From contig NZ_VSSS01000042.1 of the NCBI RefSeq assembly GCF_008123425.1, positions 63,360-127,359 on the forward strand: a stretch of 64,000 nucleotides of DNA. Direction: 5' to 3'. The translations under genes and the position numbers were made by a program. Position 1 is the stretch's first letter. Every line of letters begins with the position of its first letter. Under the pieces are notes generated by a model. That model made no database searches and was not told where the DNA came from. It saw nothing but the letters and a program-made list of their open reading frames with translations. The DNA comes from Bradyrhizobium rifense. Its GTDB lineage: Bacteria; Pseudomonadota; Alphaproteobacteria; Rhizobiales; Xanthobacteraceae. Positions 7,703 to 15,869 of this stretch are shown in pieces.

Positions 7703-8092
7703 ATGAATCTCATGCATTGGCTTCCGCTTGGAACAGCAGTGCTCCTGGCTTTCGGGATCATCGCGATCGGCACCCAATATGTCGTGAGCCCGAGGACCGC
7801 GACGCGCAGTTTCGGCCTGCCGCTCCCTGAAGACGGCGCCAACACTGACTGGTGGCTTCGCCTCAAGGGCGTTCGCGACATCGCGTCGGGATTGACCGTG
7901 CTGGCATTCATGGCGTGGGGTGTCCCCCGCGGGGTCGGCATCATCCTGCTTGTTGAAGCCATCATCCCCATCGGCGACATGCTGGTCGTGCTTGGCCGCA
8001 AAGGCTCTGCAAGAAGCGCGTTCGGCATTCACGGCCTCACGGCGGCAATCATGGTTCTGGCAGCCATCCCCATGATGATGGATGTGCCCTGA
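7703..8092 (+). CDS. DUF4267 small membrane protein
   Basis: The 129-residue product has about four hydrophobic helices (roughly 8-28, 60-76, 78-95 and 108-125). It contains FGLPLPEDGANTDWWLRLKGVRDIASGL, which matches the DUF4267 family as I know it. It is probably an inner-membrane protein; no reaction is known. It is the first gene of a two-gene unit with a DoxX-like protein behind a TetR-controlled promoter, so it may serve in a stress or small-molecule response. The start ATG follows the weak site GATAGATAGAA. Confidence 0.75.
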   Translation: MNLMHWLPLGTAVLLAFGIIAIGTQYVVSPRTATRSFGLPLPEDGANTDWWLRLKGVRDIASGLTVLAFMAWGVPRGVGIILLVEAIIPIGDMLVVLGRKGSARSAFGIHGLTAAIMVLAAIPMMMDVP

Positions 8093-8093
8093 G

Positions 8094-8414
8094 ATGGCCC
8101 ATGTTGTTTCTGTCTGTCTGCTCGTCGCCGGACCCTTTGGCGCAGGCCTCTACAACGCGATCGGCACGTCCGCGACGCAAAGCAGCTTCGTTCGATGGGG
8201 TTACCCGCGCTGGTGGGGCAGCCTTACAGGCGGACTGGAGATGGTCAGCGCCCTTCTGATTGCGCTCCCTGCCAGTCGCGTTGTTGGCCTGGCGCTAGGT
8301 GCGGCAATCATTTTGGCCGCGGTTCTGACCGTCCTGCGCCACCGCGAATTTTCGCACCTTGTACCGCTTGGAGTGTTTGCCACCTTGATGGCTCTCGCAG
8401 GAACGTTGTCTTGA
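8094..8414 (+). CDS. DoxX-like small membrane protein
   Basis: A four-helix membrane protein of about 106 residues with the DoxX-family features GYPRWWGSLTGGLEMVSALLI and an Arg/Glu pair in RHREFSHL. The ATG at 8094 lies one base after the stop of the DUF4267 gene; an earlier ATG at 8082 would overlap that gene and cannot be ruled out. Some DoxX proteins join redox-protective membrane complexes, but no partner such as SodA or SseA is visible here. The TetR promoter presumably controls both genes. Confidence 0.7.
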   Translation: MAHVVSVCLLVAGPFGAGLYNAIGTSATQSSFVRWGYPRWWGSLTGGLEMVSALLIALPASRVVGLALGAAIILAAVLTVLRHREFSHLVPLGVFATLMALAGTLS

Positions 8415-8450
8415 GGGCCGACAGTGCCGGCCCGCGATCCGCAGCCGGCG

Positions 8451-9251
8451 TCAGTAAAACTTGTGGAAATGATGGATCGGCCCGTGGCCGTGTCCGACGC
8501 TGAAGCGGTCGGCAGCTTCAATCGCCGCACTGATCCAGCCCTTGGCGTTGCGCACGGCCGTCTCGAGAACCTCGCCCTTGGCGAGGCCCGCCGCAACCGC
8601 CGAGGACAGCGAGCAGCCGGTGCCATGGGTGTTGCGCGTGGCGACGCGCGACGCCGCAAGCGCGATCGTTTTGTCGGCGCTGACGAGATAGTCGATGCTC
8701 TCACGGCCCTCGCCATGCCCGCCCTTGATCAGGACCGCGCGGCAGCCGAGTTCGAGCAGACGACGCCCCTGGCTTTCGATCTCGGTCTCGCTTCGCGCGA
8801 TCGGCTCGTCCAGTAACGCGGCCGCCTCCGGCAGATTGGGCGTGATCACCGACGCCAGCCGCATCAGCTTCGTACGCAACGCCTCGACTGCTTCCGCGGC
8901 GAGCAGGCGATCGCCCGAGGTTGCGACCATCACGGGGTCGAGCACGATATGACGAGGTTTCCAGCGCGCCAGCGCAGAGGCGATCGCATCGATGCTCCCG
9001 GCTTGCGCCACCATGCCGATCTTCACCGCGCCGACATCGAGATCGGAGAACACCGCATCGATCTGCGCGGTGACAAATTCCGCGGGCACCGCATGAATGC
9101 CTGTAACGCCTTTGGTGTTCTGCGCCGTCAGCGCCGTAATCGCGGACGCGCCATAGACCCCGAGCGCGGCAAAAGTCTTCAGGTCGGCCTGAATGCCGGC
9201 GCCGCCGCTCGAATCGGACCCTGCGATGGTGAGCGCCACGGGCGTCGTCAT
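8451..9251 (-). CDS. thiD: Hydroxymethylpyrimidine/phosphomethylpyrimidine kinase
   Basis: ThiD phosphorylates hydroxymethylpyrimidine and then its monophosphate, giving the pyrimidine half of thiamine. The protein is 266 residues from the ATG at 9251 and belongs to the ribokinase fold: ALTIAGSDSSGGAGIQADLKTF at the start, ALTAQNTKGV, DPVMVATSGDRLL, TPNLPEA and the anion-hole block NTHGTGCSLSSAVAA with the catalytic Asp position replaced by the usual THGTGC context of this family. Length and motif order are full. No other thiamine gene is adjacent, so it looks like a lone copy. A frame extension up to 9320 lacks family similarity. Confidence 0.93.
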   Translation of the reverse strand: MTTPVALTIAGSDSSGGAGIQADLKTFAALGVYGASAITALTAQNTKGVTGIHAVPAEFVTAQIDAVFSDLDVGAVKIGMVAQAGSIDAIASALARWKPRHIVLDPVMVATSGDRLLAAEAVEALRTKLMRLASVITPNLPEAAALLDEPIARSETEIESQGRRLLELGCRAVLIKGGHGEGRESIDYLVSADKTIALAASRVATRNTHGTGCSLSSAVAAGLAKGEVLETAVRNAKGWISAAIEAADRFSVGHGHGPIHHFHKFY

Positions 9252-9534
9252 CGCGGAAGACACTTGCTTGATAAGGACACCGCCATGGCCTGTCCTAGCG
9301 CGCTCGCGGGGCCCCAGCAAGCCGGATCGGCCGCGATTCGCGGCACCGGCGAATCAGCCAGCCGTAATCCGGCGAGGCGCTGTCGACCCTCGACCATGCA
9401 AACGCTGCAAAATTTAGCCCGATATCGCCTTGGCCCTTGGCGTCGATACCGAGGAGTGAGACGTTAGCGGTGCAACCGTCCAACGACAATGTTGCGGGCT
9501 CGCCCCTGGCCCGCAAGTCTATCGGAGTGGAATC

Positions 9535-11514
9535 ATGTGGGCCTACTTCGAACGCATCCTCGACTCCTCGATGTTTTCACCGCACGGCATCTGCCTGCTC
9601 TGGGAGCCCGAGCTGATCTGGCTGCACGTCGTCTCGGACGCCTGCATTGCACTGGCCTATTTCTCGATCCCGTTTGCGCTCGCGATCCTCGTCACCAAAC
9701 GGCGCGACCTCCAGTTCGGCTGGGTCTTTTGGGCGTTCGCGATCTTCATCATGGCCTGCGGCCTGACGCACGTGCTGTCGATCTACACGCTCTGGGTTCC
9801 GATCTACGGCATCGAGGGCCTGGTCAAGGCAGCGACAGCGATCGCGTCGATCTTCACCGCAGCCGCGCTCTGGCCGCTGCTGCCAAAAATCCTGACGATC
9901 CCCTCCCCGTTCGAGCTGCAGAAGGTTCGGGCCGCACTCGAAGAGGAGGAGATCAAGAGCCGGGACGCGACGCTGTTGCTCAAACAAGTCGGTGACGCCC
10001 AGCGCGCGATGCGCGAGAGCATGACGCGCCTCACCGCCGTGGTCGAGACCGCGGTGGACGGCGTCATCCTGTTCGATGCGCAAGCCCGCATTCTGCTGTT
10101 CAACCCCGCCTGCGAACGGTTGTTCGGCTATCGCGCCGACGAGGTCATGAATCTCGACATTGGAATGCTGATGTCCGACGAGAAGAGACCCTCATCCACC
10201 AGTCATGCGCGGCGTCTCGCAACCGGGGAAGCCGCCGGTCTGCGCAAGGACGGATCGACCTTCCCGATGGACCTTTCGGTGGGCCAGGCGTGGCAGGACG
10301 GCGAGCTGATCTACGTCGGCATCGTTCACGACCTGACCAGACGCAAGCTGACCGAGCAGCAGCTCCAGCAGGCGCAGAAGATGGAGACGGTCGGCCAGCT
10401 CTCCGGCGGCATCGCCCATGACTTCAACAATCTGCTGACCGTCATCATCGGCAATGCCGAGCTTCTGAGCGAGCAGCTCAAGACCCGGCCCGACCTGCGG
10501 CAATTTGCCGACGACATCTGCGAGTCCGGCGAACGCGGCGCTGAGCTGACGCAGCGGCTGCTCGCGTTCAGCCGTCGCCAGCTGCTCCAGCCGCGGGCGA
10601 TCGATTGCCGCGACCTGCTGCAGTCCATGCTCAAGCTGCTCAAGCGGACCTTGCGTGAAAACATCGAGATCAAGGCGACATTCGGTCCTGGCACCATCCA
10701 GGCCTTTGCCGACCGTGCCCAGCTCGAATCCGCCGTGCTGAACCTTGCGCTCAACGCGCAGGACGCGATGCCGTCCGGCGGACATCTGACGCTGAGCACG
10801 GAGCTCGCCGCAATCGACGAGGACTATCGTGCCATGCACCCGGAAGTGGCATCTGGCAGCTACGCGCTGATCTCCGTCACCGATGACGGTGAAGGCATGA
10901 CACCCGAGGTGATCGAGCGCGCGTTCGAGCCGTTCTTCACCACCAAGGAGGTCGGCAAGGGCTCGGGGCTCGGGCTGAGCATGGTCTATGGCTTCGCAAA
11001 GCAGTCTGACGGCCATGTCGCGATCTATAGCGAGCAGGGTCTGGGGACGACGGTCCGGATTTACCTGCCGCGCGCCGGCGGCGGACAATCGCCGACCGAC
11101 GTGCTGGACAGCGAGGACACCGCGCCGCGCGGGCACGAGACCATCCTGATCGCGGAGGACGATCCGTTCGTGCGCTCCTCGGTCATCCAAAGGGTCGAGG
11201 CGCTCGGCTATCGCGTCGTCGCCGCCGTCAACGGCAACGAGGCCCTGCAGCGGCTGCGCGCCGACCCCGGCATTGACATGCTGTTCACCGATATCGTCAT
11301 GCCCGGCGGGATGAGCGGCTGGGAGCTCGCCGACCAGGCCCGGCGGATTCGGCCGGGCCTGCCGGTGCTGTTCACCTCGGGCTATGCGCTGGAGACCCTG
11401 GTCGAGCAGGGCCGTGCGCAGGCGGAAGCGGTGGTCCTGACCAAGCCCTATCGCAGGACCGAGCTCGCCCAGCGGCTCAGGGACGCCTTCGCCGCGGCGA
11501 CGGTGAATTCGTAG
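9535..11514 (+). CDS. Hybrid histidine kinase with ethylene-receptor-like N-terminus
   Basis: The 659-residue protein has, in order, three membrane helices (about 27-53, 62-84, 95-120), a short coiled linker, a PAS domain (about 160-270), a HisKA domain with GGIAHDFNNLL (His295), a HATPase domain (NLALNAQDAMP, DDGEGM, GKGSGLGLSMVYGF) and a receiver domain with phospho-acceptor Asp586 in FTDIVMPGG. The membrane part matches plant ETR1 and cyanobacterial Etr1: SDACIALAYFSIP in helix 1 (Asp35) and ACGLTH in helix 2 (Cys75, His79). These are the copper/ethylene-binding positions, and the Asp-to-Cys (40) and Cys-to-His (4) spacings equal those of ETR1 (25, 65, 69). Ethylene sensing is a strong but untested inference. 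No separate response regulator is adjacent. Confidence 0.9.
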   Translation: MWAYFERILDSSMFSPHGICLLWEPELIWLHVVSDACIALAYFSIPFALAILVTKRRDLQFGWVFWAFAIFIMACGLTHVLSIYTLWVPIYGIEGLVKAATAIASIFTAAALWPLLPKILTIPSPFELQKVRAALEEEEIKSRDATLLLKQVGDAQRAMRESMTRLTAVVETAVDGVILFDAQARILLFNPACERLFGYRADEVMNLDIGMLMSDEKRPSSTSHARRLATGEAAGLRKDGSTFPMDLSVGQAWQDGELIYVGIVHDLTRRKLTEQQLQQAQKMETVGQLSGGIAHDFNNLLTVIIGNAELLSEQLKTRPDLRQFADDICESGERGAELTQRLLAFSRRQLLQPRAIDCRDLLQSMLKLLKRTLRENIEIKATFGPGTIQAFADRAQLESAVLNLALNAQDAMPSGGHLTLSTELAAIDEDYRAMHPEVASGSYALISVTDDGEGMTPEVIERAFEPFFTTKEVGKGSGLGLSMVYGFAKQSDGHVAIYSEQGLGTTVRIYLPRAGGGQSPTDVLDSEDTAPRGHETILIAEDDPFVRSSVIQRVEALGYRVVAAVNGNEALQRLRADPGIDMLFTDIVMPGGMSGWELADQARRIRPGLPVLFTSGYALETLVEQGRAQAEAVVLTKPYRRTELAQRLRDAFAAATVNS

Positions 11515-11629
11515 GGCAAAACCGGTATTTGCGCGCGGGTGTCTTATCCCCGCGGGCAGCAAGTCCGCTTGCTAAATCCGGCCGGTTTTGGCCTATTAGC
11601 CGGAAGAATACGCTTTCGGAGTGACTGCA

Positions 11630-11875
11630 ATGGTTCCCTTCTTCGTCCAGATCAAATGCAAGCTTGGCCAATCCTATGTGGTCGCCAATGCGCTTGCCGA
11701 AGCCGAGATCGCCTCCGAGATCTACTCCACGGCTGGCCATTACGATTTGCTGGTGAAGTTCTATGTCGACAACGACACCGACATCGGCCACTTCATCAAC
11801 GAGAAAGTGCAGGTGCTGCCCGGCATCCAGGACACGCTCACCATCATCACTTTCAAGGCGTTTGGCGCCAGCTAG
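11630..11875 (+). CDS. Stand-alone Lrp/AsnC ligand-binding domain protein
   Basis: This 81-residue protein consists of only the C-terminal effector domain (RAM/ACT-like) of the Lrp/AsnC family: PFFVQIKCKLGQSYVVANALAE, IYSTAGHYDLLVKFYV and PGIQDTLTIITFKAFG. There is no helix-turn-helix. The ATG at 11630 is 8 bases after GGAG, a better start than the GTG at 11621. Such stand-alone domains form oligomers that bind amino acids and may modulate full-length Lrp proteins or act alone. The gene is monocistronic between the kinase and the PqqD-like gene. Confidence 0.85.
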   Translation: MVPFFVQIKCKLGQSYVVANALAEAEIASEIYSTAGHYDLLVKFYVDNDTDIGHFINEKVQVLPGIQDTLTIITFKAFGAS

Positions 11876-11994
11876 CCGGCGCAATTGGCGCAGGCCGCGA
11901 TGTTGCGCCGCCGGGCGCCTGTGCTAGCGTCCGGGCCTTCGAATTGCGATCTTTGGAATTGAAGTGAGTACTGCAAGTCATGGTACTATAAGTC

Positions 11995-12441
11995 ATGGCC
12001 CTCACCACGACGGTGCCGCTGCTGATCAGCCAGCAATTCGATAGTGAAGTCGTGTTGGCCAACTATCAGAATGGCGTCTACTATAACCTCGACGGCAGCG
12101 CTGCGCAGATCTGGCTCGGCCTCAAGCTCAACCGAACGGTTGAGGAGATCGGACGCGCGTTGGCTGCCGCGACGGACGGCGATGTGACGTCGATCACGCA
12201 ACAGGTGCAAGCCTTCGTCGACAGCATGCTGGCGGAAGGCCTGATCGCGAACGGTGCCGCCGATGCGCGCAGTGAGGCCCCCATCGAGACCTGGACACCG
12301 ATGCTGTCGGGCGCATTCGTCGCCCCGGAATTCCAGCGCTTCGACAATCTGCGGGAGCTGTTGTTGATGGATCCCGTGCACGATGCCGGCGAAGAAGGCT
12401 GGCCGCTGCGCGAGAACCAAGAAAAACTACAAGAGAACTAG
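11995..12441 (+). CDS. PqqD-family protein (peptide-recognition element)
   Basis: A 148-residue protein whose first ~85 residues match the PqqD fold, a small winged helix that binds leader peptides of ribosomally made peptides: VVLANYQNGVYYNLDGSAAQIW, VEEIGRAL and VQAFVDSMLAEGLI are the usual blocks. The last ~60 residues are an extension without recognised family. The following HprK-like gene begins on the next base after its stop codon, so the two are translated together. Similar PqqD/HprK-like/nucleotidyltransferase clusters are known, as I recall, as HPr-rel-A systems and as lasso-peptide tailoring loci. No precursor peptide, radical SAM or cyclase is seen nearby. Confidence 0.8.
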   Translation: MALTTTVPLLISQQFDSEVVLANYQNGVYYNLDGSAAQIWLGLKLNRTVEEIGRALAAATDGDVTSITQQVQAFVDSMLAEGLIANGAADARSEAPIETWTPMLSGAFVAPEFQRFDNLRELLLMDPVHDAGEEGWPLRENQEKLQEN

Positions 12442-13434
12442 ATGAAAGCTAGCGATCTCATCCGGCGGGAGATCGCGGGGGTCTTCGCCAGGACAGCATC
12501 AGAGCCGATCGAAGCGCAGGCGCGCTGCGGGCCGTTCGCCTTGCGCCTCAGCTTCGCGTCGCAGGATCTGGCCCGCATGTTCCTGCCGGCCTATGTCCAG
12601 CGCGCGGGAGACAGCGTCGATCTCGACCTCCGCTTCATCACCGCTGCCGACCATGATCTCTCGGCGCTGGTGCCGGAGGCCTCTGAAAAACCGCGGCTCC
12701 TGATCGAGGACGGCATCTATTCGGTATGGCAGCCGGCCATCATTCCCGTGCTGTACGCGATCGATCTGGTGGCGCGGCGCGGCATCGCATGGCTACCGAA
12801 GGGCGAGGCGCCGCCCTGGATCCGCAGCCGTCCCGCGATCTCGCTGATCCACGCTTTGATGCACGAGACGCCCTGGTGCGCCGTCCATGCCGCGGCCATC
12901 GGAAGCACGGCAGGTTTCACGCTGCTCGCCGGTGAAGGTCACAGCGGCAAGACCACTGCGGCGCTCGCCTGCGTCAAGGCCGGCTGGCGCTACGCGGGCG
13001 ACGACTTCGTCGCGGTCAACAGCGCCACCGGCGCGATCGAGCCGCTGTTCTGCTCGGCGCGGCTGCGCCCTGCCCTGGTCGACGCGTTTGGCGACCTCAT
13101 CGGCGACACCACGCCGGTGTCGGATTTCAACGGCGAACTGCGCCACGAGCTCAGCCTTGCCAATCTCGGCGAGCGCATCGGCGGCGGCAAGTTGCGGGCG
13201 CTCTTCATTCCGCGCCGGCGCGGTGCGACGTCACCTGAATTCACGCCTGCGAAGCAATCGGATGCATTTCGCGCGCTGCTGCCGACCACGGCCTACGAGC
13301 TGCCGGGATGGCCGAACAGGATTGCCGAAAAGGTGGCGCGGATCGCAGGTCTCGCGCCCGTGTTCTTTGCCGATACCGGCACCAGGCCTGCCGAGATTCC
13401 CGCCGCGTTCGCCGATCAACTGCAACGGCTCTGA
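12442..13434 (+). CDS. HprK-related kinase
   Basis: The 330-residue protein carries a P-loop GEGHSGKTT (residues 164-172) preceded by VHAAAIGSTAGFTLLA and followed by GWRYAGDDFVAVN, the HPr kinase-like arrangement in which paired Asp residues (187-188) act near the nucleotide. The N-terminal ~140 residues are less conserved. Relatives phosphorylate protein or peptide serines; in paeninodin-type lasso peptide clusters such a kinase modifies the peptide. It directly abuts the PqqD-like gene (zero spacing), so the kinase is likely to act on whatever that protein presents. The substrate here is unknown. It lacks the phosphotransferase-system context of true HprK. Confidence 0.8.
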   Translation: MKASDLIRREIAGVFARTASEPIEAQARCGPFALRLSFASQDLARMFLPAYVQRAGDSVDLDLRFITAADHDLSALVPEASEKPRLLIEDGIYSVWQPAIIPVLYAIDLVARRGIAWLPKGEAPPWIRSRPAISLIHALMHETPWCAVHAAAIGSTAGFTLLAGEGHSGKTTAALACVKAGWRYAGDDFVAVNSATGAIEPLFCSARLRPALVDAFGDLIGDTTPVSDFNGELRHELSLANLGERIGGGKLRALFIPRRRGATSPEFTPAKQSDAFRALLPTTAYELPGWPNRIAEKVARIAGLAPVFFADTGTRPAEIPAAFADQLQRL

Positions 13435-13446
13435 GGCCGCACCGAC

Positions 13447-14127
13447 ATGCGTGTCTCCGTCATCATCGCCGCCTACAATGCCGAGGCCTACATTGCCGAG
13501 GCGGTCGCGAGCGTGCTCGGCCAGACCGTGCCGCCCGATGAAGTGATCGTCATCGACGACGGCTCGACCGACGGCACACGCCATGTGCTCGGCCAGTTCG
13601 GCGACCGCATCACCGTGCTCACGCAAGACAACAGCGGCCAGGCCGTCGCCGTCAACAAGGCGCTCGCGACCGCGCAAGGCGATCTGATCGGCTTCTGCGA
13701 TGCGGACGACCTCTGGACGCGGCGCAAGCTCGAGCTGCAGCTGGCGCTGCTGGAGCGTCAGGGCGACGTCGAGGCCGTGTTCGGCAAGGTCGAGCAATTC
13801 GTCAGCCCCGACGTACCGGACGAACAGCGCGAGCGCCTCAGGCCCGCGGTCACGGTTATGCCGGGCGAGCTGAAGCAATGCATGCTGATCCGGCGCGCTG
13901 CGCTCGACCGCGCCGGGCCGTTCGACGAGAGCCTGCCCGCGACCTTCTTCATCGCATGGCTCGGCCGCGCCAAGCAGCACGGCCTGACAAGCGCGCATGT
14001 CGACGACGTCGTCGTGCGCCGCCGGCTGCATCTCGGCAATGGCGGACGCATCAACACGGACGCTCAGAACCGCGAGACGCTGCTGGCGCTGCGCAAGGCT
14101 ATCAAGGCCCGGCGCCCGCCGGAGTGA
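13447..14127 (+). CDS. Family 2 glycosyltransferase of the PqqD/HprK-like locus
   Basis: A compact 226-residue GT-A enzyme: SVIIAAYNAEAYIAEAV, the nucleotide-sugar block VIDDGSTDGT, and the metal-binding CDADDLW. No membrane helix is seen, so it is cytosolic or peripheral. It starts 12 bases after the kinase stop and is probably co-transcribed. Its 3' end overlaps the convergent nucleotidyltransferase gene by 26 bases. The substrate may be the product of the PqqD/HprK-like system or a surface glycan; the sequence does not decide. Confidence 0.85.
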   Translation: MRVSVIIAAYNAEAYIAEAVASVLGQTVPPDEVIVIDDGSTDGTRHVLGQFGDRITVLTQDNSGQAVAVNKALATAQGDLIGFCDADDLWTRRKLELQLALLERQGDVEAVFGKVEQFVSPDVPDEQRERLRPAVTVMPGELKQCMLIRRAALDRAGPFDESLPATFFIAWLGRAKQHGLTSAHVDDVVVRRRLHLGNGGRINTDAQNRETLLALRKAIKARRPPE

Positions 14128-15748
14128 ACACCGTCACGCCGTTGATCGCGACCTGCTTCACGAACAGCCCGAGCAGGCGGGGATCGATCGAATGGCCGAT
14201 GTCCGCCGGGCGCTGGCCATCGAGCATCCGCAGCGCAACGACGATCTTGCGTTGGCCGCGGCCTACGACGCTTGCCTGCAGCGCGATCTTGTACGGCATC
14301 GCATCAGCGCGCCCCGCCGCCATCTGCTGGACCGATCCGATGCCGGCATAGGCGACGAAGCGAAAATTGTCCGTGCCAGGCGGCAGGAACGGCACCACCA
14401 CGAGCTCCACGGCGACGGGATCGCGCGTCTGCTCGCCGACGGGCACTTCAAGGACCGCGAAGTGACGGTCGGTCCACCGCCCCTCGTCCTCCGGAATGGA
14501 AAATCCCTGCCCGAACCAGACGCCGCTCCCGCGCGACGGATACGCCGCGCGCGCAATCTGCTGCCAGATCCGCTTCAGGATCGCGTCTCTGAAGTGTGGG
14601 AAATGCACGATGCCTGCATCGAGCGCCGCGATCGCCGCGCCGGGCAGTTTTGGCCAATCCCACACCCGGAACGGCGCCTTGAAGCGCGCGCGAAGTGACG
14701 TGAAGAAGGCGACGCCGAATTGCTGCCATGGCGTGCGCTGCGCGCGCGGCACCGCGCGGATTGCGATCTCGATCGACTTCCCCGGCGGGCCGTAGTCCCA
14801 CAATTGCTCCACCAGACCATCGGGAATGAGGGCCGGCATCTCGCGCGCGACCACGTCGAGCAATTGCGCCGCAAACAGGCTGCCATTGTAGCGCGTCACG
14901 ATGGCGCGGAAGCGGTCCCAATCGACCTTCGCGCCGGCTTTGCTTTCAAGCACATGGACGAATTCGAGCGCGCGCGACACCATCTCGTTCTGATCGGCGG
15001 GCTCCGGCCGCATCGCCGCGATCGCCAGATGCTCGGCAACACCGGGGATCAGCACCTCATGGGTCAGCAGCGTCCCGGTCTCGGCGGTCGCGAACAGCTC
15101 TTCAGTAAAGCCTTCGTCGTCGAGCCAGAACAGGGCCCGCCAGTGCAGGTCGATGGCCCGGGCGAAGCCGGCCCGCGACATCGCCACCGCATGGATGTCG
15201 CGATCGAAATCGGATTCCTGGAACAGCTCGACCCGCATGCCGTGGCTGCGGAAACCGGCCTGCCGCAGCAGCTCGATCGCGCGCGGCGCATCAGTGCGGC
15301 GGACCAGGAGATCGTAATCTCCCGTCATGCGCTTCGCCATGTAGCTCCCGTCGCGCGCGAACAGCGCGCCGCCCTTGATCAGCAGCGCGGCGATGCCGGC
15401 GGCCTTGAGCGCTGCGGACGCCGCGACGACATCGCGCACCCGCGTCGCATTCGACAGCCAGACATGCTTGACGACGCCGCGCATCTTTTTGGTGTCGGCA
15501 TCGACAATGCCGGCCATGTCGGCGGTCGCCACAAGCAGCGGCATGGTGCGGTAGACGACCTCGTCGGCCGCATCGAGCGGCTCGGAGGCGCGCCAGGCCC
15601 GAAAGGCGTCGATGGCGATTTGGCCCTGTCCGAGAGCGGCGCGAAACAACGTGAGATGACGGGGGCCGAGCGCAGCCGGGAGCTTTGGCACGATCTCAAC
15701 CGAACGGCTGAGCCGCGGGGCGCGCTTCGTGCGATACGGTAAAATCAC
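14102..15748 (-). CDS. Nucleotidyltransferase-family protein fused to a C-terminal beta-rich domain
   Basis: The first ~330 residues of this 548-residue protein match the uncharacterised nucleotidyltransferase family (PF14907 type): ALLIKGGALF, then MTGDYDLLVRRTDAPRAIELL, where the two Asp residues are the metal ligands of the fold, and a later IDLHWRALF. The part after about residue 400 (GSGVWFGQGFSIPEDEGRWTD onward) resembles the beta-sandwich domain that follows some glycosyltransferases. This family regularly sits beside PqqD and HprK-like genes. Here it is on the opposite strand but overlaps the glycosyltransferase 3' end by 26 bases. The GTG at 15748 is taken as start; no upstream alternative is better. 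The reaction is unknown. Confidence 0.75.
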   Translation of the reverse strand: MILPYRTKRAPRLSRSVEIVPKLPAALGPRHLTLFRAALGQGQIAIDAFRAWRASEPLDAADEVVYRTMPLLVATADMAGIVDADTKKMRGVVKHVWLSNATRVRDVVAASAALKAAGIAALLIKGGALFARDGSYMAKRMTGDYDLLVRRTDAPRAIELLRQAGFRSHGMRVELFQESDFDRDIHAVAMSRAGFARAIDLHWRALFWLDDEGFTEELFATAETGTLLTHEVLIPGVAEHLAIAAMRPEPADQNEMVSRALEFVHVLESKAGAKVDWDRFRAIVTRYNGSLFAAQLLDVVAREMPALIPDGLVEQLWDYGPPGKSIEIAIRAVPRAQRTPWQQFGVAFFTSLRARFKAPFRVWDWPKLPGAAIAALDAGIVHFPHFRDAILKRIWQQIARAAYPSRGSGVWFGQGFSIPEDEGRWTDRHFAVLEVPVGEQTRDPVAVELVVVPFLPPGTDNFRFVAYAGIGSVQQMAAGRADAMPYKIALQASVVGRGQRKIVVALRMLDGQRPADIGHSIDPRLLGLFVKQVAINGVTVFTPAGAGP

Positions 15749-15869
15749 ACGTCGAAGCGATCAGCCACAGCTGCACGAAAAACTCACGCCCCATTGCGAC
15801 GCAATTCCAATTCCCGGATTGGCGACGATGCGGGCGCAATCACGGCGTGTCAATTGGAAAGGGCCTGCT

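Noticed and set aside
9252..9534. Frame 9295-9516 on the minus strand as a small gene
   Set aside because: No ribosome site or family and it overlaps the thiD upstream region; the 283-base gap otherwise shows nothing recognisable.
11902..11964. 20-residue frame as possible RiPP precursor before the PqqD-like gene
   Set aside because: No ribosome site, no core-like C-terminus and poor codon pattern. Too weak to list as a gene, though it is the nearest small frame.
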